DNA from: Cellulosimicrobium cellulans
GTDB taxonomy: Bacteria > Actinomycetota > Actinomycetes > Actinomycetales > Cellulomonadaceae
Direction: 5' to 3'
DNA: 64,000 nt
NCBI RefSeq assembly: GCF_016921195.1
Contig: NZ_JAFGYF010000003.1
Location: 372,001-436,000, forward strand
In this document: piece by piece, positions 25,146 through 35,991 of the stretch
Layout of the letters: each line of letters starts with the position of its first letter
Position numbering within the stretch: the stretch's first letter is position 1
The notes under the pieces: model-generated
Databases searched by the model: none
What the model was told of the DNA's origin: nothing
The model's input: only the letters and a program-made list of their open reading frames with translations
Program-made: the position numbers and the translations under genes

Positions 25146-26038
25146 GCCTCCTGGAGCTGCGCGGCGTCGCCCGCTCCGTGCTCCTCCCCGACGACCGGGA
25201 GCTCGAGATCCTGCGCGGTATCGACCTCACCGTCGCCGCGGGCGAGCACGTCTCGGTCGTCGGGCGCTCGGGCACCGGCAAGTCCACCCTCCTCAACATC
25301 CTCGGGCTCCTCGACACCCCGACGGGCGGGGAGTACCTGCTCGACGGCGTCCCCATCGGCCGGCTCTCCGGCCGCGCCCGGGCACGGCGCCGCGGCACGG
25401 ACTTCGGGTTCGTGTTCCAGCAGTTCAACCTGCTCCAGGGCCGCACGGCTCTGGAGAACGTCGTCGCGCCGCTGCTGTACGCGCGGGGCCGGCAGTTCTG
25501 GCAGCGCAGGACGCTCGCCGCGGAGATGCTCGAACGGGTCGGCCTCGGCGACCGCCTCGACACGCGCCCCGAGAAGCTCTCCGGCGGTGAGCAGCAGCGC
25601 GTCGCCATCGCCCGCGCGCTCGTGCGCGTGCCCCGCGTGATCCTCGCCGACGAGCCGACGGGCGCGCTCGACGTCGACACCGGCAGCGAGGTCATGGACC
25701 TGCTCGACACGATCGCGCGCGAGAACGGGTCGGCACTGGTCGCCATCACGCACGACCTCGCCGTCGCGTCGCGCGCGGCCCGGCAGTTCCGTCTCGCCGA
25801 CGGCGTGCTCGCGCCGATCGTCATCAGTGCGCGCAGCGCGGGGTCGCTCGCCGCGCTCGGGGCGACGAGCGGGCACGGCGCGACCCGGGGCACCGGTGAC
25901 GTCGGGCCCGACGGTCCGGGTGCGCACGACGACCCCGCGCAGCACGCGCTCGAGGTCGGCGACGACCAGGCCGAGCACGTCGCGCGACCGCTGGTCGCCT
26001 CGCACGGTGCGTCCCCGCGCACGGGAGACGTCGCGTGA
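25142..26038 (+). CDS. MacB/LolD-type ABC transporter ATPase
   Basis: 298 residues. Walker A GRSGTGKST, Q-loop FVFQQFNLL, signature LSGGEQQRVAIARAL, Walker B VILADEPTGALD and His-loop ITHDLAVA are all intact. GFVFQQFNLL and LADEPTGALD are typical of the MacB/LolD group that works with FtsX-type permeases. An unusual low-complexity tail of about 60 residues (Gly/Ala/Asp/His-rich) follows the ATPase core. Coupled by ATGA to the adaptor and by GTGA to the permease. Confidence 0.93.
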   Translation: MSLLELRGVARSVLLPDDRELEILRGIDLTVAAGEHVSVVGRSGTGKSTLLNILGLLDTPTGGEYLLDGVPIGRLSGRARARRRGTDFGFVFQQFNLLQGRTALENVVAPLLYARGRQFWQRRTLAAEMLERVGLGDRLDTRPEKLSGGEQQRVAIARALVRVPRVILADEPTGALDVDTGSEVMDLLDTIARENGSALVAITHDLAVASRAARQFRLADGVLAPIVISARSAGSLAALGATSGHGATRGTGDVGPDGPGAHDDPAQHALEVGDDQAEHVARPLVASHGASPRTGDVA

Positions 26039-27246
26039 CCGGGATCGTCGGCGCCGTCCTCGAGGCGTGGGACGAGCTGCGCGTCCACAAGGTGCGCGTC
26101 CTGCTGGCGCTCGTCGGCGTCGCCGTCGCGGTCTGCGCGATCACCGCGATCTCGGCGGCGGGAGAGATGCTGCGCCAGGTCTCGGCCGAGCAGAACGACC
26201 GCTGGAACGGGCGCGCCGCGACGCTCCAGGTGTCCGCGTGGCCCACGGGGGAGGGCGGGAGCGTCATGCCCGCGCCCGAGGAGTACGAGCGCGTGTTCGA
26301 CGAGGTCGTGGCGCGCTACGACGTGACGTACTCGTCGATGCTCCGCAACGCGCCGGCACCCGTACGCTTCCCCGACGGCACGCGCGAGGTCTACACGACC
26401 GGCGTCGACGTCGACTGGGCGACCATGCACCGCTTCGAGGTCGCGTTTGGGCGCTGGTTCGTCGACGGCGACGAGGACCGCCTCTCCCCCGCCCTGGTCG
26501 TCAACCAGGCGTTCCTCGACGCGCTCGGCGGCGTGCCGGTGGCCGAGCACCCGACCGTGACGATCGGCGGCGACAACCCGGTCGTCGCGACGGTCGTCGG
26601 CGCGTTCCCGAACGACTGGCCCGACGCCGAGCCGCAGGCGTACGTGCTGGTCTCGGCGCAGTCGGCGTGGGTCACGCCGGAGTCGCTCGAGATGACCGGA
26701 CCCCCGACGCTCGAGCTCTGGGTGCCCGACGCGCTCTCCGAGGACCTCGTCGCCGCGATCCAGCGCGACGTCGCCGGCGCGCTCAGCGGGGTGGAGGCGA
26801 GCGTCTTCCGTTCGGACTCGGCCTCGTACTCCGTCGTCGACGGCGCGATCCGCTGGGTCGTGCTCGGCGTCAGCGTGATCGCGCTCCTGCTCGGCGGGCT
26901 GGGGCTCGTGAACATCGCGCTCGTCACCGTGCGGTACCGCATCCGCGAGATCGGGATCCGCCGCAGCTTCGGCGCCAGCTCGGGGCGTGTCTTCTTCGCC
27001 GTGATGATGGAGAGCGTCGTCGCGACGACCGTCGCGGGCGTGCTGGGCGTGACCGTCGCGGTCGTCGCCCTGCACAACGTCCCGCTCGACGTGCTCATGG
27101 GCTCGGCCGTCCAGGACGCCCCCGGCTTCCCCTTCTCCGCCGCGGTGACGGGCATGGTCGCCGCCGTCGGCATCGGAGCGCTCGCCGGCCTCCTCCCGGC
27201 GCTCGTCGCCGTCCGGGTCAAGGTCATCGACGCGATCCGCTACTGA
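26035..27246 (+). CDS. FtsX/MacB-type ABC permease
   Basis: 403 residues. One N-terminal membrane helix (about 20-42), an extracytoplasmic MacB periplasmic core of about 240 residues, then three C-terminal helices (about 278-303, 322-348, 362-388). The segment IREIGIRRSFGASSGRVFF between helices is the conserved FtsX coupling motif. This completes a three-gene MacAB-like system. Such systems use mechanotransmission to export or extract peptides, lipids or antibiotics; the substrate here is unknown. GTG at 26035 overlaps the ATPase stop, and a terminator follows directly. Confidence 0.92.
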   Translation: MTGIVGAVLEAWDELRVHKVRVLLALVGVAVAVCAITAISAAGEMLRQVSAEQNDRWNGRAATLQVSAWPTGEGGSVMPAPEEYERVFDEVVARYDVTYSSMLRNAPAPVRFPDGTREVYTTGVDVDWATMHRFEVAFGRWFVDGDEDRLSPALVVNQAFLDALGGVPVAEHPTVTIGGDNPVVATVVGAFPNDWPDAEPQAYVLVSAQSAWVTPESLEMTGPPTLELWVPDALSEDLVAAIQRDVAGALSGVEASVFRSDSASYSVVDGAIRWVVLGVSVIALLLGGLGLVNIALVTVRYRIREIGIRRSFGASSGRVFFAVMMESVVATTVAGVLGVTVAVVALHNVPLDVLMGSAVQDAPGFPFSAAVTGMVAAVGIGALAGLLPALVAVRVKVIDAIRY

Positions 27247-27248
27247 CC

Positions 27249-27285
27249 CGGGCGGCCGGCCCGGCGCGTGCCGGACGGCCGCCCG
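27249..27285 (+). terminator. Terminator of the MacAB-like operon
   Basis: Arms CGGGCGGCCG (27249-27258) and CGGCCGCCCG (27276-27285) begin 3 nt after the permease stop; an inner CCGGC/GCCGG pair extends the stem. Confidence 0.65.
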
Positions 27286-27292
27286 GCCCCGA

Positions 27293-27348
27293 TGTTCGGT
27301 CGTGTTCGATCATGTTGGATTTATCGGCGATGTGGACAATACTGTTCG
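27293..27348. promoter_or_regulatory. Phased TGTTCG operator repeats at the DeoR promoter
   Basis: TGTTCG at 27293 and 27303, TGTTGG at 27313 and TGTTCG at 27343: direct repeats exactly 10 bp apart, the last 30 bp further, so all lie on one face of the helix. The last copy overlaps the AATACT box (27338-27343), which is exactly 12 nt before the ATG at 27350. Half-sites of this type (GTTCG) are bound by GlpR-like DeoR proteins, so autoregulation is likely. Confidence 0.6.
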
Positions 27349-27349
27349 C

Positions 27350-28123
27350 ATGCTCGCCTCACAGCGCCAGGAGCGCATCCTCGCGGAGATCCGGGACCAC
27401 GGCGCGGTCCGCATCGGCGACCTGACCCGCGAGCTCGGCGTGTCGGACATGACGATCCGGCGCGACCTCGTCGAGCTCGCCGACCAGGGCCTCGTCCGCA
27501 AGGTCCACGGGGGAGCCGTCGCCCCGCACACCACCGCGCACGAGCCCGGCTTCGCCGCCAAGAGCTCGCGCGAGGCCGCGGAGAAGGAGGCCATCGCGAC
27601 GGCCGCCGCACGCCTCATCACGGCGAACGCGTCGGTCGCGCTGAGCGCCGGCACGACGACCCACCTGCTCGCCGCCCGCATCGCCGCGGACCCCGCCCTG
27701 CGCCCCCTGACGGTCGTCACGAACTCCCTCCCCGTCGCCGAGATCCTGCACCGTGCGAACGACCCGCGCCTGGAGACGATCCTCACGGGCGGCAGCCGCA
27801 CTCCCTCCGACGCGCTCGTCGGGCCGCTCGCGGAGGCCGCGCTCGCGGGCCTGCGCGTCGACCTCGCGTTCGTCGGCGCGCACGGCGTGGACCCGGAGAT
27901 CGGGCTCACGACCCCCAACCTGGACGAGGCCGCGACCAACCGCGCGCTCATCGAGTCCGCGGGCCGCACCGTCGTCCTCGCCGACCACACGAAGTGGCAC
28001 ACCACCGGGCTGCGCGTCTTCGCGACGTTCGCCGACGTGGACGTCCTCGTCACCGACGCCGGGCTCGCGGACGACGCGCGCGCCCGGGTCCAGGACCTCG
28101 TCGAGCAGCTCGTCGTCGCCTGA
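27350..28123 (+). CDS. DeoR-family transcriptional regulator of galactose genes
   Basis: 257 residues. The winged helix at the N-terminus, RQERILAEIRDHGAVRIGDLTRELGVSDMTIRRDLVELADQGL (split here over residues 5-47), is the DeoR signature, followed by the conserved KVHGGAV. The C-terminal DeoRC sugar-phosphate sensor shows LSAGTTTHLLA, VTNSLPVAE, LTGGSRTPSDALVGPLAE and a late VVLADHTKW. It likely represses its own operon with the GalT-GalK gene and responds to a galactose-derived phosphate. ATG 27350 is taken over an earlier in-frame GTG because of the promoter box 12 nt upstream and the family's usual start. Confidence 0.93.
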   Translation: MLASQRQERILAEIRDHGAVRIGDLTRELGVSDMTIRRDLVELADQGLVRKVHGGAVAPHTTAHEPGFAAKSSREAAEKEAIATAAARLITANASVALSAGTTTHLLAARIAADPALRPLTVVTNSLPVAEILHRANDPRLETILTGGSRTPSDALVGPLAEAALAGLRVDLAFVGAHGVDPEIGLTTPNLDEAATNRALIESAGRTVVLADHTKWHTTGLRVFATFADVDVLVTDAGLADDARARVQDLVEQLVVA

Positions 28124-28179
28124 CGGCTGTGCCGTCGCCGCCGCACCCCTCACCGCACCGCGATCGGAATCCCGCACGC

Positions 28180-30699
<2,520 letters not shown>

Positions 30700-30729
30700 C
30701 CCCTCCGACGGTGCCTCGGCGCCCGCGGT

Positions 30730-31542
30730 TCAGACGTCGTAGGTGACGACGAGCGGCGCGTGGTCGCTCCAGCGCTCGTCGTGCGTCGGCGCGCGGTCGA
30801 CCTCGACCTTGACGGCGCGCTCGGCGAGCGACGGCGTGGCGAGCTGGTAGTCGATGCGCCAGCCGGAGTCGTTGTCGAACGCGCGCCCGCGCCACGACCA
30901 CCACGTGAACGGGCCGGGACCCTCGCCGCCGTGGACGCGGCCGAGGTCGACGAGGCCGAGCTGGTCGAGCCAGACGTCGACGTACGCGCGCTCCTCCGGC
31001 AGGAACCCTGCGCTCTTGAGGTTGCCCTTCCAGTTCTTGATGTCGACGTTGTGGTGGGCGATGTTGAGGTCGCCCGCGAGCAGGACCATGTGCCCCGTGG
31101 CCGCGAGCTCGCGCAGCCGGGCCGTGACCTTCTCGAGGTAGGCGTACTTCGCGACCATCGTCTCCGGCTGGCTCACGGTGCCGGAGTGGATGTACGCCGA
31201 GATGACGGTGACGCGGCCGCCGTCGGGCAGCTCGAGGTCCGCCTCGACCCAGCGGCCCGTGTCGACGGGCGGCTCCGGCTCGCCGGCGCCCAGCCCGACG
31301 CGCACGGCCGCGACGGGCAGCCGGGAGGCGACGGCGACACCGGCGCGGCCCTTGATGTCGCACGCCTGGTGCGCGACGTGCCATCCGTCCAGAAGGTCGT
31401 TCACGACCGAGTCGGGGGCGCGGACCTCCTGGAGCAGCAGGACGTCGGGGGTCCGGGACGCGATCCAGGCGTCCATGCCGCGACGGTAGGCGGCACGGAT
31501 GCCGTTGACGTTGGCGGTGGCGATGGTCAGCACGCGGGCCAT
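30730..31542 (-). CDS. xthA: Exonuclease III-family AP endonuclease
   Basis: 270 residues of the exonuclease-endonuclease-phosphatase superfamily. Catalytic motifs: ATANVNGIRAA (Asn 11), LLLQEVR with metal Glu 39, AGDLNIAHHNVDIKN (Asp and Asn), and terminal WSDHAPLVV (Asp, His). It cleaves the backbone at abasic sites and has 3' exonuclease activity in base-excision repair. ATG 31542 fits the family start; an upstream in-frame ATG would add five residues. It converges with galTK (30-nt gap). Confidence 0.93.
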   Translation of the reverse strand: MARVLTIATANVNGIRAAYRRGMDAWIASRTPDVLLLQEVRAPDSVVNDLLDGWHVAHQACDIKGRAGVAVASRLPVAAVRVGLGAGEPEPPVDTGRWVEADLELPDGGRVTVISAYIHSGTVSQPETMVAKYAYLEKVTARLRELAATGHMVLLAGDLNIAHHNVDIKNWKGNLKSAGFLPEERAYVDVWLDQLGLVDLGRVHGGEGPGPFTWWSWRGRAFDNDSGWRIDYQLATPSLAERAVKVEVDRAPTHDERWSDHAPLVVTYDV

Positions 31543-31578
31543 CCCATCACACGCCACCGACAGGACGGGGCTCCGGCG

Positions 31579-32850
31579 TCACGCCGGGGGCGTGGCCTCG
31601 CTCACGGGAGCAGGCACGACGCGAGCGGGACGGAACGCGCCGGCGAGGACGGCGGACACCGCGGCAAGGACCGCCAGGACGACGAAGCCGACGCGGAGCT
31701 GGTGGGCGGTCGCGAAGACGCCGGTGAGCACGCCCCCGAGCACTGCGCCCGCGTAGGTGAACACGTTGAGGCGCGCCACGGCGCGGTCGGTGACCGTCGC
31801 GACGGTCCCGACCGGCGGCTCCGCCGGCCCCGTACCCGTGCCCGCCGCCACCGTCTCGCGGGCGCGGTCCCCGATCGCCGAGAACGCGAGCGGCGCGACG
31901 ACGCCGAGCCCGAGCCCGGTCGCCGCCAGCCCGAGCACCGCGACGGGCCAGCCGGGAGCCGCTGCCACCGCGACGAACCCTAGGGCTCCGAGCGTGCCAC
32001 CCAGCCGCACCACCCGGACGCGACCGGCCCGCTCGACGAGCCCGTCCCCGACGAGCCGCGAGACGATGAGCGCCGCCTGGTACGCCGCGTAGCCGAGCGG
32101 TGCCGCCGCCGCGCTCGCCGCGAGGACGTCGCGCAGGAACGTCGCGCTCCAGCTCGACACCGCCGAGTCCGCGACGGGGAATGCCAGCATCCCTGCGCCG
32201 AGCAGCGCGATCGTGCTCGCGGCGACCCAGGCCACGGTCCCGGGCGATGCCGTGGCCCGGACGCCGTCCGCCACCTCGGCCGGGGCCACGGCCTCGGGGG
32301 CCGCGCCACCGCCGTCGGGCAGGCGCAGCGCGAGCCAGGCGGCGCCCACGGCCACGAGCAGCGCCACGAGCGGGAGCGCGACCGGCTGACCCAGCCTGAC
32401 GAGCGCACTCCCCGAGACGGCGAGCGCACCGAGCACGCCCCCGGCGGCGTTGGCCGCGTAGAACGACGCGAGCAGGCTGCGGCCGTGCGCGCGCTCGACG
32501 TCGATCCCGAGCATGTTCATCGCCGCGTCGACCGCGCCGAGCGCGAGCCCGTACAGCCCGATCGCGACGAAGAAGACCGGCCACGACGGCGCGAGCCCGA
32601 CGCCTGCGACCGCGAGCGCCGCGAGCAGCAGGCCGCCGACGACCACGATGCGCGCGCCGCTGAGCGCCGCCACGACGCCGGACAGCGCGCTGCCCAGCCC
32701 GGCGAAGACGCACACGCCCAGCACGACGAGCGTGACGACGTCGTCGCCCATGCCGAGCCGGTCCTTGTACCCGGGGATGCTCGTGAGCACCACGGCGAAC
32801 CCGAAGCCCTGCACGGCGTACGCCGCCGTCGTCGCGATGCGCTCCGTCAC
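31579..32850 (-). CDS. MFS transporter
   Basis: 423 residues with about 12 hydrophobic segments in two halves joined by a loop near residues 180-205. The opening TTAAYAVQGFGFAVVLTSIPGYKDRLGM and the later GIDVERAHGRSLLASFYAANAAGG resemble the sugar/fucose-permease-like actinobacterial MFS branch, but I do not recognise a substrate. The start is GTG 32850, supported by TAGTCT exactly 12 nt upstream. It is probably independent of the neighbouring folD gene, which ends in its own terminator. Confidence 0.85.
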   Translation of the reverse strand: MTERIATTAAYAVQGFGFAVVLTSIPGYKDRLGMGDDVVTLVVLGVCVFAGLGSALSGVVAALSGARIVVVGGLLLAALAVAGVGLAPSWPVFFVAIGLYGLALGAVDAAMNMLGIDVERAHGRSLLASFYAANAAGGVLGALAVSGSALVRLGQPVALPLVALLVAVGAAWLALRLPDGGGAAPEAVAPAEVADGVRATASPGTVAWVAASTIALLGAGMLAFPVADSAVSSWSATFLRDVLAASAAAAPLGYAAYQAALIVSRLVGDGLVERAGRVRVVRLGGTLGALGFVAVAAAPGWPVAVLGLAATGLGLGVVAPLAFSAIGDRARETVAAGTGTGPAEPPVGTVATVTDRAVARLNVFTYAGAVLGGVLTGVFATAHQLRVGFVVLAVLAAVSAVLAGAFRPARVVPAPVSEATPPA

Positions 32851-32856
32851 CCGCGC

Positions 32857-32862
32857 AGACTA
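32857..32862 (-). promoter_or_regulatory. Leaderless -10 box of the MFS gene
   Basis: TAGTCT on the minus strand begins exactly 12 nt from the GTG at 32850. Confidence 0.55.
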
Positions 32863-32892
32863 GCGGCTGCGGGCCGCCCCCGGAACGCCGCA

Positions 32893-32924
32893 GGGCGCGG
32901 CCGTGGTGACCCACGGCCGCGCCC
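32893..32924 (-). terminator. Terminator of the glyA-folD operon
   Basis: Perfect 14-bp stem, arms 32893-32906 and 32911-32924, with a 4-nt loop, placed 12 nt after the folD stop. Confidence 0.75.
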
Positions 32925-32935
32925 CGGGGACGAGG

Positions 32936-33817
32936 TCAGGCGGAGGCGCGCTCCGCCGCGTCGACGACGTTCGCGAGGAGCATCGCGCGCGTCATCGGCC
33001 CGACCCCGCCGGGGTTCGGCGAGATCCAGCCCGCGACCTCGGCGACGTCGGGCGCGGCGTCCCCGACGACGCGGCTCTTGCCGGTCTCGGGGTCGACCTC
33101 GCGCGAGACGCCGACGTCGATGACGACGGCGCCCGGCTTGACCATGTCGCGCGTGATGATCCCCTGGACGCCCGCGGCCGCGACGACGACGTCGGCACGG
33201 CGCACCAGCTCCGCGAGGTCCGTCGTCCCGGTGTGCGTGAGCGTCACGGTCGCGTTGACGGCGCGGCGCGTGAGCAGGAGGCCGATGGAGCGGCCGACCG
33301 TCACGCCGCGGCCCACGACCACGACCTCCTTGCCCGCGAGGGAGATCCCGTGCCGCTCGATGAGCTCGATGATCCCGCGCGGCGTGCACGGGAGCGGCGA
33401 GGTGACCTCCTCGTTGACGCGCAGGACGAGGCGCCCGAGGTTGGTCGGGTGCAGCCCGTCGGCGTCCTTGGCCGGGTCGATGAGCTCGAGCACGCGGTTG
33501 GTGTCGATGCCCTTCGGGAGCGGGAGCTGCACGATGTACCCCGTGCAGGCCGGGTCCTCGTTGAGGCGACGGACCGCGGCCTCGATCTCCTCCTGCGTGG
33601 CGTCGCCGGGCAGGTCCTCGCGGATCGAGGACAGCCCGACCTCGGCGCAGTCGCGGTGCTTGCCCGCGACGTACCACTGCGAGCCCGGGTCGTCGCCGAC
33701 CAGGAGCGTGCCCAGGCCGGGCACGACGCCCTTCTCCGCGAGGACCGCGAGGCGGTCCTTGAGCTCGGCCTTGATGGCGGCGGCGGTCGCCTTGCCGTCG
33801 AGGAGCTGCGCGCTCAC
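32936..33817 (-). CDS. folD: Bifunctional methylene-THF dehydrogenase / methenyl-THF cyclohydrolase
   Basis: 293 residues. FolD signatures: [10 protein letters not shown] near residue 55 (catalytic Lys), [33 protein letters not shown] and the NADP-binding [17 protein letters not shown], ending [15 protein letters not shown]. It interconverts 5,10-methylene-THF and 10-formyl-THF, supplying PurN and PurH. The GTG at 33817 overlaps the glyA stop (GTGA), so it is coupled to glyA and shares its ZTP riboswitch. A much longer frame open upstream is only read-through over glyA. Confidence 0.95.
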   Translation of the reverse strand: MSAQLLDGKATAAAIKAELKDRLAVLAEKGVVPGLGTLLVGDDPGSQWYVAGKHRDCAEVGLSSIREDLPGDATQEEIEAAVRRLNEDPACTGYIVQLPLPKGIDTNRVLELIDPAKDADGLHPTNLGRLVLRVNEEVTSPLPCTPRGIIELIERHGISLAGKEVVVVGRGVTVGRSIGLLLTRRAVNATVTLTHTGTTDLAELVRRADVVVAAAGVQGIITRDMVKPGAVVIDVGVSREVDPETGKSRVVGDAAPDVAEVAGWISPNPGGVGPMTRAMLLANVVDAAERASA

Positions 33818-35103
33818 TGGTGGAGGCCCGGGTACAGCGGGAAGTCGGCCGTGAGCTTCTGCACGCGGGCGCGCAGGGCGTCGGCGTCGGTCGCGGCGCC
33901 CTCGCGCAGTGCCGTCGCGATGATCTCCGCGACCTCGGTGAACTCGGCGTCGCCGAAGCCGCGCGTCGCGAGCGCGGGCGTGCCGATGCGCAGGCCGGAC
34001 GTGACGCGCGGGGGGCGCGGGTCGAACGGCACGGCGTTGCGGTTCACGGTGATGCCGACCTCGTGCAGGAGGTCCTCGGCCTGCTGGCCGTCGAGCGCGG
34101 AGTGGCGCAGGTCGACGAGCACGAGGTGGACGTCCGTGCCGCCCGTGAGGACGGAGACGCCGGCCTCCGCGACGTCGGCCTGGGCGAGGCGGTCGGCGAT
34201 GATGCTCGCACCGCGCAGCGTGCGCTCCTGGCGGTCGCGGAAGTCGTCCGAGCCCGCGATCTTGAACGACACGGCCTTGGCGGCGACGACGTGCATGAGC
34301 GGGCCGCCCTGCTGGCCCGGGAAGACGGCGGAGTCGATCTTCTTGGCGTACTCCTCCTTGCTCAGGATGAAGCCGGAGCGCGGGCCGCCGATCGTCTTGT
34401 GGACCGTGGAGGACACGACGTCCGCGTACGGCACCGGGGAGGGGTGCAGGCCCGCGGCCACGAGGCCCGCGAAGTGCGCCATGTCCACCCAGAGCTTCGC
34501 GCCGACCTCGTCCGCGATCTCGCGGAACGCGGCGAAGTCGAGGTGGCGCGGGTAGGCGGACCAGCCGCCGATGATCACGTCGGGACGCGTCTCGAGGGCC
34601 TGCTTGCGCACCTCGTCCATCTCGATGCGGTACGACTGCGGGTCCACGCCGTAGGCCGCGACGTCGTAGAGCTTGCCGGAGAAGTTGATCTTCATGCCGT
34701 GCGTGAGGTGGCCGCCGTGCGCCAGCTCGAGGCCGAGGATCTTGTCGCCCTTGTTGATGAGCGCGTGCAGCACGGCGGCGTTGGCCGTGGCGCCCGAGTG
34801 CGGCTGGACGTTGGCGTGCTCGGCGCCGAACAGCTCCTTGGCGCGGGCGATCGCGAGGTTCTCCGCGACGTCGACCTGCTCGCAGCCGCCGTAGTAGCGG
34901 CGGCCCGGGTAGCCCTCGGCGTACTTGTTGGTGAGCACGGAGCCCTGCGCCTGCAGGACGGCGCGCGGGACGAAGTTCTCGGACGCGATCATCTCGAGGG
35001 TGTCGCGCTGGCGCGCGAGCTCCCCGTCGAGGACGGCCGCGATCTCGGGGTCGAGCTCGGCGAGCGGGGTGTCGAGGACGTTGTCGGCTGGCTGGGCGCT
35101 CAT
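33814..35103 (-). CDS. glyA: Serine hydroxymethyltransferase
   Basis: 429 residues. PLP-enzyme signatures: [10 protein letters not shown], the pyrophosphate-binding region [19 protein letters not shown], and the Schiff-base lysine in [16 protein letters not shown]. It converts serine and THF into glycine and 5,10-methylene-THF, the main source of one-carbon units. The ATG at 35103 has a GGAGGAG ribosome-binding site and follows a ZTP riboswitch, which should raise expression when 10-formyl-THF is short. First gene of glyA-folD. Confidence 0.96.
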   Translation of the reverse strand: MSAQPADNVLDTPLAELDPEIAAVLDGELARQRDTLEMIASENFVPRAVLQAQGSVLTNKYAEGYPGRRYYGGCEQVDVAENLAIARAKELFGAEHANVQPHSGATANAAVLHALINKGDKILGLELAHGGHLTHGMKINFSGKLYDVAAYGVDPQSYRIEMDEVRKQALETRPDVIIGGWSAYPRHLDFAAFREIADEVGAKLWVDMAHFAGLVAAGLHPSPVPYADVVSSTVHKTIGGPRSGFILSKEEYAKKIDSAVFPGQQGGPLMHVVAAKAVSFKIAGSDDFRDRQERTLRGASIIADRLAQADVAEAGVSVLTGGTDVHLVLVDLRHSALDGQQAEDLLHEVGITVNRNAVPFDPRPPRVTSGLRIGTPALATRGFGDAEFTEVAEIIATALREGAATDADALRARVQKLTADFPLYPGLHQ

Positions 35104-35189
35104 GGCGTCTCCTCCGCGGGTGCTTGGCAGTGTGTCGTCGGTGGTCACGTTCCCGGCTCGCCGGGTACGCCCCACCAGGGGGTGACCCG

Positions 35190-35290
35190 GGGCCCAGGCG
35201 AACGACCCGTCGTCTGCACAGCGTGTCGCTCCCCGGTGGTGATCCACCCTGCCCGGGGCGGAGTTCCACCGGGCGGCGCCAGTCGCGACG
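35190..35290 (-). promoter_or_regulatory. ZTP (pfl) riboswitch controlling glyA-folD
   Basis: Read on the minus strand: CGCGACTGGCG (35277-35287), a GGTGGAACT segment, the conserved core CCACCGGGGAGCG (35227-35239), and the closing GCCTGGGCC (35191-35199). These are the hallmark conserved blocks and order of the ZTP/pfl aptamer, which binds ZTP/ZMP, signals of 10-formyl-THF deficiency. It begins right after the TAGGAT box. Between it and the glyA start a CCCGGC-GA-GCCGGG hairpin (35152-35165) may belong to the expression platform; no U-tract is visible. Confidence 0.9.
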
Positions 35291-35295
35291 CGTCG

Positions 35296-35301
35296 ATCCT
35301 A
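35296..35301 (-). promoter_or_regulatory. -10 box of the glyA riboswitch transcript
   Basis: TAGGAT on the minus strand places transcription initiation near 35289, immediately before the first conserved riboswitch bases. Confidence 0.6.
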
Positions 35302-35365
35302 GCGCACGGCCCGCCGGCGGGTCCCGGGCTCTCGTCCTGCGGCGCCGTTCCCTGCTCCGCCCGGG

Positions 35366-35884
35366 CTACTCCTGCCCGACGGCGTCGGACTCGTTGCGCG
35401 CCTCGGCCTCGCCGAGGATGCGACGCAGGTAGGTATAGGTGAGGTCGCCGGCGGCCTTGTCGTACTGCTCCTCGTACCCGTGCTTGGTGTACATCGCGAG
35501 GTTCTGCTTGGAGTCCTTGCCCGTGAAGACCCAGATCTCCGTGGTCTGCTCCGGGAGGTAGGGCAGCACCTCGAAGAGCATCTGCGTGCCGATGCCGCGG
35601 CCCTGCATGTCCGGCGCCACGGCGAGGCGGCCGAGCGTCGCCTTGCTGTCCTCGATCTCGACCCGCACCGAACCGACGAGGCGTGGGCCGAGCCACGCGC
35701 CGATCGTCACGACGTCCTCGCGCGCGAGGTCCTCGCGCAGCTCGTGGAGGGTCTGGGTCAGCGGGGGGATGTTGGGGTCCTGGTAGAGCTGCGCCTCGGT
35801 GACGAACGCCGCCCGCCGCAGGGTCAGGAGCTCGCCGGCCTCGGCGTCGTCGACGAGGCGGGTCGTGATCTGCGCGTCGTTCAT
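35366..35884 (-). CDS. GNAT-family N-acetyltransferase
   Basis: 172 residues. The GNAT core is clear: RLAVAPDMQGRGIGTQML is motif A with the acetyl-CoA pyrophosphate loop (QGRGIG), and a later NLAMYTKHGYEEQYDKAAGD is motif B. The substrate cannot be predicted. It lies between the glyA promoter region and the divergent purU gene; nothing links it to folate metabolism except position. ATG 35884 is the only reasonable start. Confidence 0.88.
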   Translation of the reverse strand: MNDAQITTRLVDDAEAGELLTLRRAAFVTEAQLYQDPNIPPLTQTLHELREDLAREDVVTIGAWLGPRLVGSVRVEIEDSKATLGRLAVAPDMQGRGIGTQMLFEVLPYLPEQTTEIWVFTGKDSKQNLAMYTKHGYEEQYDKAAGDLTYTYLRRILGEAEARNESDAVGQE

Positions 35885-35978
35885 GGGGACATCGTGTCAG
35901 ACATCGCGCGGCGCGACCGCGCGTATCCGGGTGGTGTCAGGCGGCCGGACGGCGGCCCCGTCACCGCCGGGACGCGGC

Positions 35979-35984
35979 TACCCT
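35979..35984 (+). promoter_or_regulatory. Near-leaderless -10 box of purU
   Basis: TACCCT begins 13 nt upstream of the GTG at 35992, so the message would start at or one base before the start codon. Confidence 0.5.
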
Positions 35985-35991
35985 CTGAGGG

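Noticed and set aside
27268-28179. N-terminal extension of the GalT-GalK frame across the DeoR gene
   Set aside because: The frame is open by chance over the DeoR gene; the protein there is Arg/Pro-rich nonsense, and the GalT family begins at 28180.
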